This document shows positions 42,301-47,147 of a stretch of 64,000 nt of DNA, one piece after another. A program made the position numbers and the translations under genes. How positions within the stretch are numbered: position 1 is the first letter of the stretch; the number at the start of each line of letters is the position of its first letter. Origin of the DNA: Mactra quadrangularis (lineage: Eukaryota; Mollusca; Bivalvia; Venerida; Mactridae); the NCBI GenBank assembly GCA_025267735.1, contig CM046298.1, positions 39,891,917 to 39,955,916 on the forward strand. Reading direction: 5' to 3'. The notes beneath the pieces were generated by a model. The model was not told where the DNA came from and did not search any database. It saw nothing but the letters and a program-made list of their open reading frames with translations.

Positions 42301-45300
42301 AGCAAGGCAGTTACCAGCCCATGGCGAGCGTGCTAGTGCTTAGTTCCACGTCCGAATAAAAACACTATATATATATACATATGTATTTCTATAGAAATAG
42401 ACTGATGTGTCGAACAGGCGAAACATGCTTGTGATTTAATAAATTAAATAAAGAAAATGTGCATTTGAAGTCATTTTTTTAGTATTAATGTCCGTATCCA
42501 GGGGCTTTATGGTATATTTTATATATACATAATTTTCCATATACATATATGTATATTTATTTTTTATATACATGGAATGTTTTATTTGGAACCGTGCCTG
42601 CCGCCAATGCCTAGTGTTACGTTTAATCCTTTCGTATAAAGAGTAAGATCTATCCATCCAGAAAACGCAAATCGAACGACTGTCCGCCGCCAGTGACTGA
42701 ACACGTTGAAATGTTGCAGGATAAGTTCAAGTATGAACAAACATTGCATGACGTTGCTATGGATACAATTTGAAATATACATGTGTAGTTCTTTTTCATA
42801 CATACAAAGGCAACAATAAAGAACGTTAGGTAAAATAAAAGACCGCTTAGAACTTTTTATTGTCAAACAGTCAGTGGCACATGCATTAACCCTGCTGATT
42901 TAAATAATCATTTAGTACGTCTGTACTAGCGCCACCAACAGTTAAAATTTAATAATTTTACCTAACTGTTATTCAGTTTTTTTTCATACTTATACTCTAG
43001 TATGGTAACTTCATTTTGATGTAGTCGCCTGTGAAATAAAACTTAAACTTAACTTAATATTCTTCATTTGATAAAACGCCTATTTCTATATTACATATTT
43101 AGTGGTGTTGTTAAAAAGATTTATAATGATAATAAATAAGAAAAAAACCTTCACCATACACTTATACAATACTAAATTAAATTAAAACATAACACACATA
43201 TATAGTGCCACGTGGGGACTACCCGTACTGCCTGAAAGTCTTTTGTTCTGAGGTTATTTATGTATTTTGGGACTTACCGCCACTTTATGAAAGATCTTTA
43301 TTGTATTGTTTTAATTGATTTATTTTTATTTTTATGTGTTGATTTTGTTGATTTTTGTGTGGTTAAGGAATTCGATGTCCTAAACAGTGAAAGAGAACGC
43401 CACTGTAAACCATATATTTTATCAAAGGTTTTCGAAATATCACATTTAAAGGGACCATGAAACATACCAAAAAGTGTCCAAACATCACCTTTAAAGGGAT
43501 GCCAAATTTTACACATTGAGTATGTTGTAGACGTAAAATATCTTAAAAATTGTAATACAGTCATATAAAACAAGGTATGCCATGACAGAAACCGAGGCAA
43601 TCCTCATTTATATTGTATTTATTCGGGTGATGAGTATTGCTCAAGCCCTGCAATAAAGTATCTGTTCTGTTTTATGTTAAGTTTATATTAAAATTTATTT
43701 GTGATACATGCCATTAACTACAAATTCTTATAGTATGTTAGTGAGTCAAATGAGGACACGTTAATTAATAAATAGATAGAAAGTTAATCATGTACTAAGT
43801 CATGTTTGTTGACAAAAATGATATATTGGATGTTTAGGTTACTTGCAAACAACACGCGCACATGTATAGTGTCCTCCAAAATGTTTTAGAATTATATGTA
43901 TTAAAGTTTGAGAGAAACTGTTCATGAATTTCTCTAGTTATTTAATATCATAAAATCTTATTCATGTAATATAGCATATATAACAAGTTAAGTACATAAA
44001 CTAACTACTGAGGCGGATCCTGGATTTTTCTAGAAAGGGTCCAAACTTTTTCTAGGGAGGGGGGTCCAAACTTTTTCTAGGGGGGGGGGGGTGGTGTCCA
44101 AACTTTTTTTTTGGGGGGGGGGGGTCCAAACTTTCAAACTACAACCACATTATTCATTGTTTGCAGAATAACGCAACATATTAATAATAAAAAACAATAT
44201 GACTGCAACTTAAAAATGGCTTACAGTTAAAAATACACTCATGGACAGGTACTTCTTGAAAATTTCAATGGGGGGGGGGGGGTCCGTACCCCTCTGATTC
44301 CCCGCTGGAACCGCTTATTGACCTAATCTTATTTTGGTATTTGCGCAAAGGTTAGATGACTCTTTGATTCAATTATTATGGGTTAACGTTAATCTGTTTA
44401 TCCTAAAACATAATTTTGTTCAAGGAGCACTGAAAAATTTAGTGTTACTTAAATATGTTCATATTTTGTCATGGATTTCTTTGGCAAAAATCGACAGTTT
44501 TAATTAAGCTACATTAACATGCATGTAACTAGAGGAAAACCAAACTAGAAATTGAAACATTTTAAAATAGCTGATATAATCTAAAGACAATACAGTGACC
44601 GTTGTGTATGACCAAATTATTGTTGTTGTCGACAAAACAAATTTTGAATCATATCCGTTTGATTTTATGCTCCCTTAATATATACACTTAGCGTACACTC
44701 AATATGTTCGAGTGGTTAAAACAATTTTCGTGTAAAAAGGAGTTTTGCTATTCATTTGTTATTGTATAAAACAACGTTCAACTTAGAGATCGTATGATAG
44801 GCCTTGCATATTTATGAACAATAAACAATGGACTTGCACACTTAAGCTGACGCACGTGCATCATTGTACTGATTTAAACAGGCCTCTTGTCATTCAGCAT
44901 TTATGTATATCATAAATAGTGCATATGAACATTTTTATTTTTTTAACATATTCACGCTTGTGTGTTGAATGTTAGCTCTTTTTTAAAACTTTTTGGGGGA
45001 ATTTTACTGCTGATAAATGTCAGTTAATGTTGTAAACTATTTTACAATGATAGCACAAATGTCATGATTAAGTTTTATAAATCTTTCAGCTTATTTTTAT
45101 CAAATAAATTATTTACTTAGATGCTCAACATTTAAATGATTAGTTTTTTATTCACACCATGATAAAAAGGAACTTTGGATAAAATAATTGTGAATGGATT
45201 TGTGTCAAAACTGTGGCACATGTCTTGTTTAAAGCCGAAACATTGAATATTCTTTACTTGTCGACACAATTAAAAACTATTGACAAAATATAGAAATAAG

Positions 45301-45552
45301 ACTTATTAAAACTAAAGAAAACAACTATGTCATACCTTCAATGAACTCTCTTGGAAAGCCATCAGGCAATGCAGTATTAATGAAACTTCTAGCAAAGTCA
45401 AACAATGGCCCCATTCCGCCATCATCGTAGGTCACATCAGCGGCTTTGTAGTTGGGTTCATCTGGAAGTTTCTCAAGCTCGCCTCCAACCTGGGTCATTT
45501 CGTTAAACAACACTGTCCATATTAATAAGCAGAAAATGTTTATAAAATGCAT
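256..45552 (-). CDS. PROM1: Prominin (CD133-like) pentaspan membrane glycoprotein, gene model, 3' end outside window
   Basis: Prominins are five-pass glycoproteins of plasma-membrane protrusions (microvilli, cilia, photoreceptor discs) that bind cholesterol. Twenty-two exons joined by hand give 684 codons in one frame with matching phases. Order: signal peptide (exon 1); TM1 followed by a CFCCCRLCGNCGG motif matching the Cys-rich motif after vertebrate TM1, then the start of TM2 (exon 3); rest of TM2 (exon 4); first extracellular loop (exons 4-11); TM3 (exon 12) with a RGCISNSGG loop resembling vertebrate RGCVSNTGG; TM4 (exon 13) ending CQP, where vertebrates have CEP; second extracellular loop (exons 14-22) ending in SFCSYIVDAF, like vertebrate LCSYIIDP. 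Possible N-glycosylation sites include NHT, NVS, NFT, NIT and NTT. TM5 and the tail lie beyond base 1. Which vertebrate paralogue it is closest to cannot be told here. Confidence 0.93.
442..1260. repeat. Tandem array of a ~144-bp unit, about 5.3 copies
   Basis: The landmark caccaaacttggtgta recurs at 561, 705, 850, 995 and 1138, a period of 143-145 bp. Each unit has the same series of landmarks: caccaaacttggtgta, cttatatcaagaggcagctt, an AGGTCAAGGTCA direct repeat, and tcaataactttagtttgc. The array lies in prominin intron 21. Open frames across it on both strands are translations of the repeat, not genes. Confidence 0.95.
1708..1776 (-). CDS. PROM1: Prominin exon 21, with GC donor
   Basis: Acceptor gctttgtttcag; 23 codons beginning VVDKFQEKITN and ending NTTKDQ, in frame with exons 20 and 22. 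The donor reads CAG|GCAAGT, so this intron is of the rare GC-AG class. The other donor positions fit the consensus, as is usual for GC donors. The frame and the fit to the vertebrate alignment before the conserved Cys support the exon. Confidence 0.8.
1905..2060. repeat. Degenerate short tandem repeat around aacctctacagaacaa
   Basis: The phrase aacctctgcagagcag / tctacagaacaaatcctctg / aacctctacagatcaataacctct recurs imperfectly at roughly 16-20 bp spacing. It lies in intron 20. No coding content was seen in the rest of this intron. Confidence 0.45.
2620..2688 (-). CDS. PROM1: Prominin exon 20
   Basis: Acceptor acattttttcag and donor gtatgt. Twenty-three codons in phase 0, beginning QWKTKFIDDLNTVQ and ending AGNTKT, continuing into exon 21. 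An open frame runs upstream through the intron to 2,910, but only the part after the AG fits the prominin frame and length. Confidence 0.78.
3245..3487 (-). mobile_element. SINE, reverse orientation
   Basis: Read on the minus strand it starts with a decayed tRNA-like head (ctagctca, then caagtctactgat), continues with actttcgtggag and a body containing cagttgacagtcact, and ends cagctaaatccagag. All these blocks occur in the same order in the better copy at 18,911. It lies in intron 19. Confidence 0.7.
3510..3598. mobile_element. 89-bp palindromic MITE, CATTCGGAAC family
   Basis: The ends CATTCGGAACACCCTCG and CGAGGGTGTTCCGAATG are inverted copies. The 10-bp target duplication gtgggctacc is present on both sides (3500-3509 and 3599-3608). 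Duplications of 9-10 bp are typical of Mutator-like (MULE) elements. There is no coding capacity. Confidence 0.85.
3739..3792 (-). CDS. PROM1: Prominin exon 19 (small)
   Basis: Acceptor tgtttattgcag and donor gtaagt bound 18 codons in phase 0 (QQLSASLKHLQTFTPQVP). The piece resembles the NSLKRDAQTIKTIHQQ part of vertebrate prominin. Evidence is splice sites, phase and weak similarity, so it is less sure than its neighbours. The vertebrate alignment would allow another roughly 30 residues before exon 20. Confidence 0.62.
4299..4313 (-). CDS. PROM1: Candidate 15-nt prominin microexon
   Basis: Acceptor ggtctcaaacccag, five codons (LHFIK) in phase 0, then a strong gtaagt donor. It would keep the frame between exons 18 and 19. 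It may instead be chance; only transcript data could decide. Confidence 0.33.
4441..4470 (-). CDS. PROM1: Prominin exon 18 (30-nt microexon)
   Basis: Acceptor ttaatttcag and donor gtaaga enclose ten codons, QQTPGYYDAM, in phase 0. Its position fits the Pro-rich stretch (TGKSPAGVN) of vertebrate prominin in the second extracellular loop. The flanking introns are ordinary GT-AG. Confidence 0.7.
4912..4932 (-). CDS. PROM1: Prominin exon 17 (21-nt microexon)
   Basis: Acceptor attgtttcag, seven codons LGQISPI, donor gtaagt. Phase 0 on both sides. After the YGSFDTK end of exon 16 it aligns with vertebrate YDSYLAQTGKSP, which supports a real microexon. Confidence 0.72.
5317..5505 (+). mobile_element. 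Degenerate SINE body, plus orientation
   Basis: The block gagtttggtcataaaattctatacaccatt, then cacagttgtccgcca, then gggtgactgactgccg, follows the order of the SINE at 18,911 (gagtttggtcatgaac, cagttgtcagtcactg, gactgaccgccg). The tRNA head is missing. It lies in intron 16. Confidence 0.6.
6044..6184 (-). CDS. PROM1: Prominin exon 16
   Basis: Acceptor aatacgttacag and donor gtaagt bound 47 codons in phase 0, beginning KIAKQMEVALGNITSLG and ending IDYGSFDTK. Helical extracellular loop 2, with one NIT glycosylation site. The IDYGSF end resembles vertebrate MNYDSY. Confidence 0.87.
6952..7051 (-). CDS. PROM1: Prominin exon 15
   Basis: Acceptor ctgatttcag; 33 full codons completing a split Arg codon, beginning DCKNDKPAFEAFHLE and ending NEMNEQQK; donor gtttgt. 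The DCK...FHL block matches vertebrate DCKKNRGTYGTLHL and holds a conserved Cys. NFT is a likely glycosylation site. Confidence 0.92.
7725..8127. mobile_element. 403-bp element, CAATCT family, copy 1
   Basis: The terminal sequences are CAATCTCCGTAAACAG and, inverted, CAATCTGATTAAAACCC. The 10-bp target duplication gtaaaggcat is at 7715-7724 and 8128-8137. Two further copies lie at 37,581 and 38,810 in inverted orientation. Shared inner blocks include gcattgattggtc-like and cgttcaggtgacc-like sequences. It lies in intron 14. No coding capacity; a non-autonomous DNA transposon is likely. Confidence 0.85.
8252..8313 (-). CDS. PROM1: Prominin exon 14
   Basis: Acceptor tctttattcag and donor gtatgg. 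Twenty codons plus two bases, beginning VAESQINVSGTLG and ending PLGTIL plus split Arg. The NVS is a likely glycosylation site. The split codon is completed correctly by exon 15. Confidence 0.85.
8606..8735 (-). CDS. PROM1: Prominin exon 13 (TM4)
   Basis: Acceptor attattcag and donor gtaggt. It begins SVAFIFIFSWLLMLLTTLSF, a clear hydrophobic TM segment, followed by AVGAILERFVCQP. Vertebrates have VVLTFVFGANVEKLICEP here, so this is one of the most diagnostic exons. Confidence 0.96.
9154..9312 (-). mobile_element. SINE 3' half, reverse orientation
   Basis: Read on the minus strand it carries gttgtcagtcactggcg, agctacatccagatg, gtgttgctacgc and tttaaaccca, in the order of the SINE at 18,911. 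The tRNA head is absent. It lies in intron 12. Confidence 0.65.
9409..9561 (-). CDS. PROM1: Prominin exon 12 (TM3)
   Basis: Acceptor tactatttcag and donor gtaagt. Fifty codons plus split codons: a hydrophobic segment beginning HIAGAVLASMITLIVVLQFL, then a short loop ending ENRGCISNSGGNMLI. The RGC.SN.GG motif is shared with vertebrate prominins, making this exon diagnostic. Confidence 0.97.
10031..10113 (-). CDS. PROM1: Prominin exon 11
   Basis: Acceptor atttatacag and donor gtaata; 27 codons plus two bases. It begins ADDGIDVQSYKDSAKTYV and is strongly hydrophilic and helical, ending just before TM3. Confidence 0.88.
10137..10404. repeat. Degenerate AT-rich tandem repeat (ttactaaatatagaaacgtg)
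   Basis: About a dozen imperfect units of roughly 20 bp built on g-ttactaaat-a-aga-acgtg. It lies in intron 10, directly upstream of exon 11 in transcript order. Low complexity, no function seen. Confidence 0.75.
10525..10613 (-). CDS. PROM1: Prominin exon 10
   Basis: Acceptor tatatttgcag and donor gtaagt; completes a split Asp codon, then 29 codons beginning MQTQANTAFDNIKTQVDEV. The heptad-like spacing of hydrophobic residues suggests a long helix in extracellular loop 1. Confidence 0.9.
10907..10955 (-). CDS. PROM1: Prominin exon 9
   Basis: Acceptor tgtatttccag and donor gttaag; 16 codons plus one base (VKKEIGSSVTLPASLN). Phase fits exons 8 and 10. The donor is a weaker consensus than its neighbours. 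Confidence 0.82.
11055..11190 (+). mobile_element. Possible degenerate SINE body
   Basis: The order gtggagta, then ggacagttatcagccattggc, then taggtgg loosely follows the SINE body at 18,911. Strongly diverged and without a head or tail. It lies in intron 8. Confidence 0.35.
11749..14419. mobile_element. 2.67-kb terminal-inverted-repeat element carrying a satellite array
   Basis: The left end GGGGAGACCGGGGCAAAATG and the right end CATTTTGCCCC-like GTAACACTTTGCCCCGGTCTCCCC are inverted copies, flanked by TA on both sides (11747-48, 14420-21). Inner copies of ggggcaaagtgttac recur near 11,776, 12,118-12,175 (as a hairpin) and 14,172-14,236. The interior holds a 43-bp satellite. No transposase frame was seen, so it is a non-autonomous DNA transposon of a family I cannot name. 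It lies in intron 8, with its right end 13 bp from the exon 8 donor. Confidence 0.88.
12548..14168. repeat. 43-bp minisatellite, about 37 copies
   Basis: The unit is gtgtacatgtaggtttatta followed by gtggggtaaattacgtaata and taa. The left fifth is more degenerate and the rest nearly uniform, as expected for recent spread in one part of an array. Each good unit has two self-complementary cores, TACATGTA and ATTACGTAAT. Units are adjacent with no unique spacers, so it is not a CRISPR array. Confidence 0.97.
14435..14491 (-). CDS. PROM1: Prominin exon 8
   Basis: Acceptor ctttcttttcag and donor gtaaat; 19 codons in phase 0, LNLDTAKFDNFKNDDTVAK. The donor is followed after only 13 bp of intron by the satellite-bearing transposon. 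Confidence 0.87.
15357..15469 (-). CDS. PROM1: Prominin exon 7
   Basis: Acceptor ttgtattacag and donor gtaaat. It completes a split Asn codon, then 37 codons beginning IQSVVAAFDDVTAKLNTV and ending CAPAAVCVDPSTS. The two Cys resemble the paired Cys (CLVHPSSETC) of vertebrate extracellular loop 1. Confidence 0.92.
15526..15618. repeat. Dispersed direct repeat, copy 1
   Basis: A block starting gttaggccaagccaaattgg and containing gcgtcaactcaagtttggcaaacctagg is repeated at 16,208-16,297 with few changes. No inverted ends or coding content were seen. Confidence 0.75.
15647..15850 (-). repeat. ~200-bp dispersed repeat, copy of the 49.1-kb family
   Basis: The minus strand reads atgcacgactaata, then gttcgtcttctcacaaggac and a gaacgacc-like block, in the order seen at 49,190-49,370. 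The 67-codon open frame here comes from the repeat and does not match the frame open at 49 kb. Confidence 0.6.
16128..16207. mobile_element. 80-bp perfect-hairpin MITE with 9-bp target duplication
   Basis: The 36-bp arms starting CATTCTCGTTCCCAGAGTCT are perfectly complementary around an 8-bp loop. The flanks are both tattaggcc (16119-16127, 16208-16216). Perfect arms and perfect duplication suggest a recent insertion. Diverged copies sit inside both hairpin elements at about 22,645-22,722 and 28,362-28,440. Confidence 0.9.
16208..16297. repeat. Dispersed direct repeat, copy 2
   Basis: Matches 15,526-15,618 through aaattggaattctgttaagc and the following caactcaagtttgacaaacc. The MITE at 16,128 inserted at its left end. 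Confidence 0.75.
16771..16842 (-). CDS. PROM1: Prominin exon 6
   Basis: Acceptor tttatcattacag and donor gtacgt. It completes a split Lys codon, then 23 codons beginning LTNEISAFAVNDLGNGALD, plus one base. Part of the helical extracellular loop 1. Confidence 0.87.
17523..17595 (-). CDS. PROM1: Prominin exon 5
   Basis: Acceptor ttgtatttcag and donor gtaagt; 24 codons plus one base, beginning QVDVIGVTNLDKTQTAIND. An unrelated plus-strand open frame overlaps it and is not a gene. Confidence 0.88.
17862..18000. repeat. Fragment of the AGGGGTGTAAC (hAT-like) family
   Basis: The phrases atgtaacaatacggcaaaac, cccgtattgcaatatac and similar match the left part of the complete element at 34,673 (gtgtaacaatacggtaaaac, ttgcaatatgcc). 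Ends are not complete here. Confidence 0.5.
18293..18413 (-). CDS. PROM1: Prominin exon 4 (end of TM2, start of loop 1)
   Basis: Acceptor ttattcacag and donor gtaagt. It completes a split Ile codon, then VGTICTFVSNDRMTSSLNKV and a helical stretch ending NHTIA. The first residues continue TM2 from exon 3, matching the vertebrate GIFYGFVANHQVR region. Confidence 0.92.
18911..19224 (+). mobile_element. SINE with tRNA-like head, best copy in window
   Basis: The head (18911-18986) has a polymerase III box A, tagctcagtagg, and box B, ggtttgattcc. It is followed by a body (ttcgtggagtttggtcatga, cagttgtcagtcactgacg, gactgaccgccg) and a tail of cccaacaaaacaaacaaaca. Partial copies recur at 3.2, 5.3, 9.2, 42.2, 52.7 and 63.2 kb. 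It lies in intron 3. Confidence 0.88.
19986..20191 (-). CDS. PROM1: Prominin exon 3 (TM1, Cys-rich motif, start of TM2)
   Basis: Acceptor ttatcatttcag and donor gtaagt; 68 codons plus two bases. It begins LLNMFKGYVAAIVVGLLFII, with TM1 running through VPLVG, then CFCCCRLCGNCGG, a polar linker, and ILSAIVLVLSIF opening TM2. Vertebrate prominins have LGLLFIILMPLVG and CMCRCCNKCGG at this point. The most diagnostic exon in the window. Confidence 0.97.
20617..22470 (-). pseudogene. Non-LTR retrotransposon, reverse transcriptase and C-terminal part (degraded)
   Basis: Minus-strand frames 22,470-21,508 and 21,476-20,814 encode reverse transcriptase motifs (CPRGKAAGYDQ; MDGRKAFDTVWHDGM; QGTRQGGKTSPLLYLLYIN; TVADDMILM, the catalytic DD block) and a C-terminal CHKC...H...C zinc-knuckle-like pattern near 20,900. 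The coding part is broken: a stop and deletions lie between the GKAAGYD block and MDGRKAF, an ELW-to-EL-stop change near 21,508, and a frame change just after it. The 3' end is a UTR-like stretch ending ggaggaaataaag near 20,617. Clade not assigned. It has the same orientation as prominin and lies in its intron 2. Confidence 0.9.
22471..26245 (+). mobile_element. Hairpin-ended Helitron-like element, copy 1 (3.8 kb, with nested insertion)
   Basis: The left end is AAGTAAAAAATTGCTGCGAA, containing the 7-bp-stem hairpin TTGCTGC/GCAGCAA. The right end is the 8-bp-stem hairpin CACGGCGTTGAGACGCCGTG followed by AAAT. It is homologous over its length, inverted, to 26,627-28,611. About 1.7 kb (roughly 22,920-24,600) is absent from the other copy. 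It sits exactly between two codons of the retrotransposon, with no clear target duplication. No transposase or Rep/helicase frame was seen, so it is non-autonomous. Helitron2/Helentron type is inferred from the hairpin ends, the lack of a duplication and a possible T|T target. Confidence 0.82.
22920..24600. mobile_element. Insertion nested in hairpin element copy 1
   Basis: Absent from the matching position of copy 2 (near 28,165 there). Inside it, 23,690-23,893 is itself an inverted-repeat element with ends near cgtgttcagtta and tagttactgaacacg. The rest shows no recognised coding region. Exact edges are uncertain by some tens of bases. Confidence 0.6.
26246..26626 (-). pseudogene. Retrotransposon fragment between the two hairpin elements
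   Basis: Exactly 127 codons on the minus strand, starting KTYKTAKRDFRRLHRKCVN and ending LPETVQHI. This is the linker between endonuclease and reverse transcriptase. The only stops are two in an expanded AT tract near 26,390-26,405. It is in frame with the upstream part ending SNKLY at 28,612 and with the downstream part beginning VEKCPRG at 22,470. Confidence 0.88.
26627..28611 (-). mobile_element. Hairpin-ended Helitron-like element, copy 2 (2.0 kb), inverted
   Basis: It has the same two ends as copy 1, in reverse: CACGGCGTCTCAACGCCGTG near 26,631 and TTGCTGCATTTAGCAGCAA near 28,583, then ttttttactt. Shared interior blocks include cagaagcgataagtcatgta and acctaggtgaaaagctcgcc. A palindromic insertion at about 27,374-27,585 is missing from copy 1. 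No coding region seen. Confidence 0.82.
27374..27585. mobile_element. Palindromic MITE nested in copy 2
   Basis: Roughly inverted ends gttgagttcagtaactgcga and ...gtgtaattgaacttg, with an inner pair CATTCGGAAGTCCTCG / CGAGGAGTCCGAATG. Absent from the matching site in copy 1 near 25,175, which gives the insertion edges. Confidence 0.65.
28612..29195 (-). pseudogene. Non-LTR retrotransposon, C-terminal part of the endonuclease domain
   Basis: The minus strand reads FYNFCTSTNLYPVNTGDQ, then STLIDFVCISYE and SCHRPVVCSI (an LIDFV block and an SxHxPV-like catalytic block of apurinic-type endonucleases), then a basic linker ending GRPREPSNKLY. It is 5'-truncated: no N-terminal endonuclease motifs lie upstream of 29,195. 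It continues across copy 2 into 26,626. Confidence 0.85.
30794..30905. mobile_element. 112-bp hairpin MITE
   Basis: The 41-bp arms starting gtacctgaacctgacccact are inverted at the right edge. The sequence before it (ctacgcattgattggtcggc) resembles the interior of the CAATCT family, so it probably landed in an old copy of that family. The overlapping open frames are translations of the hairpin. Confidence 0.85.
31355..31404 (-). CDS. PROM1: Prominin exon 2
   Basis: Acceptor tgttttcttttcag and donor gtaaca. It completes the split codon of exon 1 to Asp, then VINGDSSSDILSLIKQ, ending in phase 0 directly before LLNMFKGY of exon 3. It fits the stretch between the FPRE motif and TM1 in vertebrates. 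Confidence 0.85.
32295..32362. mobile_element. 68-bp MITE, CATTCGGAAC family
   Basis: Ends CGTTCGGAACAACCTCGGCG and GCCGAGGTACTTCCGAATG, flanked on both sides by the 9-bp ctggttaat (32286-32294, 32363-32371). It landed in a fragment of the AGGGGTGTAAC family that starts near 32,263. Confidence 0.82.
33669..34037. mobile_element. 369-bp member of the CATTCGGAAC family
   Basis: Ends CATTCGGAACGCCTCG and GAGGAGTTCCGAATG. Flanks gagaacttc and aagaacttc form a 9-bp duplication with one mismatch. Subterminal copies of gattcgtg/gttattcgtagcgaa recall the ends of the 89-bp member. The interior has no motif-bearing frame. Confidence 0.78.
34673..35162. mobile_element. 490-bp hAT-like element
   Basis: Terminal TAGGGGTGTAAC and GTCACACCCCTA are near-inverted. 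The 8-bp duplication ctgaatat flanks it (34665-34672, 35163-35170); 8 bp is the hAT hallmark. Subterminal runs of ttgcaatatg and aaccgg occur at both ends. Non-autonomous. Confidence 0.82.
37040..37120. repeat. Short palindrome (gcgggtttagcgcaa)
   Basis: gcgggtttagcgcaagacgg and the inverted gttgtaact...ttgcgctgaacccgc face each other around a short AT loop. MITE-like, with no clear target duplication. Confidence 0.65.
37581..37978. mobile_element. 398-bp element, CAATCT family, copy 2
   Basis: Begins CAATCTGATTAAATTCCG and ends tttacggagattt. The 9-bp ggtttttac is on both sides (37572-37580, 37979-37987). Inverted relative to copy 1; it shares cacgttcaggtgacctttt and gattggtcgacacaaag. Confidence 0.85.
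38810..39200. mobile_element. 391-bp element, CAATCT family, copy 3
   Basis: Begins CAATCTGATTAAAACCCG and ends ttacggagattg. Flanks agtgtgtac and agtgtatac form a 9-bp duplication with one change. Same orientation as copy 2, 0.8 kb away. Confidence 0.85.
40534..40928. mobile_element. 395-bp Tc1/mariner-like MITE
   Basis: CTGACACGCC-AAAAAACTATACACTCAG at the left and the inverted ACTGAGTGTATAGTTTTG...GCATGTCAG at the right, flanked by TA on both sides. Inverted repeats of roughly 60 bp, with no transposase frame. Confidence 0.82.
42009..42232. mobile_element. 224-bp TA-flanked MITE, GGCCACAACAAG family, copy 1
   Basis: AGGCCACAACAAGTTGATCA and its inverted copy TGATCAACTTGTTGAGGCCT at the ends, TA on both sides. 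Inner gcgagcga blocks occur near each end. Related to 47,604-47,812. Confidence 0.85.
42237..42345 (+). mobile_element. SINE body fragment
   Basis: gagcttggtcatgaaatatt, cacggccattatacagccaa and ggcagttaccagcccatgg follow the body of the SINE at 18,911. Head and tail absent. It lies directly beside the MITE ending at 42,232. Confidence 0.6.
44008..44320. mobile_element. CAGGGGCGGATCC-family element, degraded copy
   Basis: ctgaggcggatcctggattt at the left and ggaaccgctta at the right, with poly-G runs and repeated gtccaaactttttctagg inside. Same family as 46,150 and 46,844, but with a diverged right end and no clear duplication. Confidence 0.7.
45336..45552 (-). CDS. PROM1: Prominin exon 1, start codon and signal peptide
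   Basis: ATG at 45,552, with an in-frame TAA nine bases upstream, so no longer start is possible in this exon. MHFINIFCLLIWTVLF is a hydrophobic signal peptide. GGMGPLFDFARSF and GFPREFIE follow and match vertebrate AGPIGILFELVHIF and DFPEDTLRKF. Ends in a split codon at donor gtatga. Any upstream non-coding exon was not found. Confidence 0.88.
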
Positions 45553-46149
45553 TATTGTATTTTATTCTAGATCAGTATATAACTTATAAAATGATATATT
45601 TTTAAATATTTTTCACTTATTTATGCAAATTTCATCCATTAAACAGCATAGGCCCGCCACATGCAACGGTTCACTTTCAAATAACATATGCTAAACCTTA
45701 AGTTTCAACTGGTTTAAGATTCATTAAACGTCATGTCATTGATCACTGATTTCCAAGAACGACACACGGCTAAAAACAAAACAAATTTAACTCTTCACTC
45801 CTTATCAGCTAAATAAACAAACACATGGTTTCCACCAAGATTCCCAATCACCGAGTTCATCTATATAGGGCCTATGAAAGATATATTGTGATATAAACAT
45901 CCCCTAGCGAATGTTCATGGAAGATAAATGTTGAATCTATTATGTAGCTACTTTAAATACAATGACACAGGGAAGTTATCTTAAGTTCCTTTGACTTGAG
46001 CGTATGTTTTCATCAAGGCATATTTTCATTTCCTGTTGTATTATGCGTGGGTATTTATAAATACTTAAATAGTCATATTATTTACATTACTTGGTTAGTA
46101 TCAATTAGTCCATATCAATCAGCAAATTGACATGTCCATTATGACACAT

Positions 46150-46429
46150 CATAGGCGGATCTTGCAGGGGGTCAGGGGGTCCGGACCCCCCCCCCCCCAC
46201 CTAGAATTTCCAAAATTCCAAAATGTACCTGTCCATTTGTGTATTTCTTGACTGTTAGTCGATTTAAGTAGCATGAAGCAATATTTCTTAATAGTAATGT
46301 AGTTTTTTTATTATTTTAAATACGTTGCATAATTCTGCAAAATGTGAATAATGTGGTTGTGGTTCGAAAGTTTGGAACCCCCCTAGAAAAATTCGGACCC
46401 CCTAGAAAAAAATCCTGGATCCGTCCCTG
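46150..46429. mobile_element. 280-bp CAGGGGCGGATCC-family element
   Basis: CATAGGCGGATCTTGCAGGG and inverted ...AATCCTGGATCCGTCCCTG, flanked by the 5-bp cacat (46145-46149, 46430-46434). It contains a poly-C run and repeated cccctagaaaaa. The minus-strand open frames here (QGRIQDFFLGG) are a known kind of artefact from translating this repeat. Confidence 0.82.
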
Positions 46430-46843
46430 CACATAAATCACGTACAAAACGTACGGACCACAGGTGGCGGTATGAAATGTTGAATATGTATGAATAAATC
46501 TGCCTCCATTGACTGTTAAAGTTATATGTATATACATGTATATACTTACAGTATACATGTAGTTCGATTTTTCTCAACTGTCAAAACATGAATAATTTCA
46601 CGGTGAACTCGTATGTTAAATTTATCGTCGTGATACATTCATGGTTTGCTGACATTGTGCATAATGATCGAGTAGAGCTGCTTAATATGTCGTAAGATAG
46701 GTTTTAGTCAAGATAGTTCAATAACAATGAGCCCGCAAATATAAAAATAATGCATTCAGTCACCGTGAAATTATTCAAGCTTTCACAGTTGAGATAAAAC
46801 GGACTATACAAGTATATCAAACCACCATACTTACATGCAATCA

Positions 46844-47147
46844 CATGGACGGATTCAGCGGGGGGTCAGGGGGATCCGGACCCCCCCCCTAGAATTTGGA
46901 AAATGTACCTGTCCATGAGTTTATTTCTTGCCTGTAAGTCATTTTTAAGTAGTATGAAGCAATTTTTCTCGGTGCTTAACATAGATTTAATGGTTATGTA
47001 GTTTTTATTATCAATATGTTGCATTTCTTTTGCAAAATGTGTATAACGTGGTTGTGGTTCGAGGTTCGGATCCCCCCTAGAAAAGTTCGGACCCCCCAGA
47101 AACGTTCGGACCCCCCTCCCTAGAAAAAAATCCTGGATCCGCCCCTG
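46844..47147. mobile_element. 304-bp CAGGGGCGGATCC-family element
   Basis: CATGGACGGATTCAGCGGGG and inverted ...CCTGGATCCGCCCCTG, flanked by the 5-bp aatca (46839-46843, 47148-47152). Interior closely matches 46,150-46,429 (aatgtacctgtccat, gtggttgtggttcga). Open frames on the minus strand are artefacts. Confidence 0.84.

Larger units (their letters stand above)
31405..45335 (-). other. Prominin intron 1 (13.9 kb)
   Basis: No exon could be supported inside. It holds the elements listed separately at 32.3, 33.7, 34.7, 37.0, 37.6, 38.8, 40.5, 42.0 and 44.0 kb, plus AT-rich unique-looking sequence. The longest open frame (35,842-36,156, plus strand) has no recognisable motif. Confidence 0.7.
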
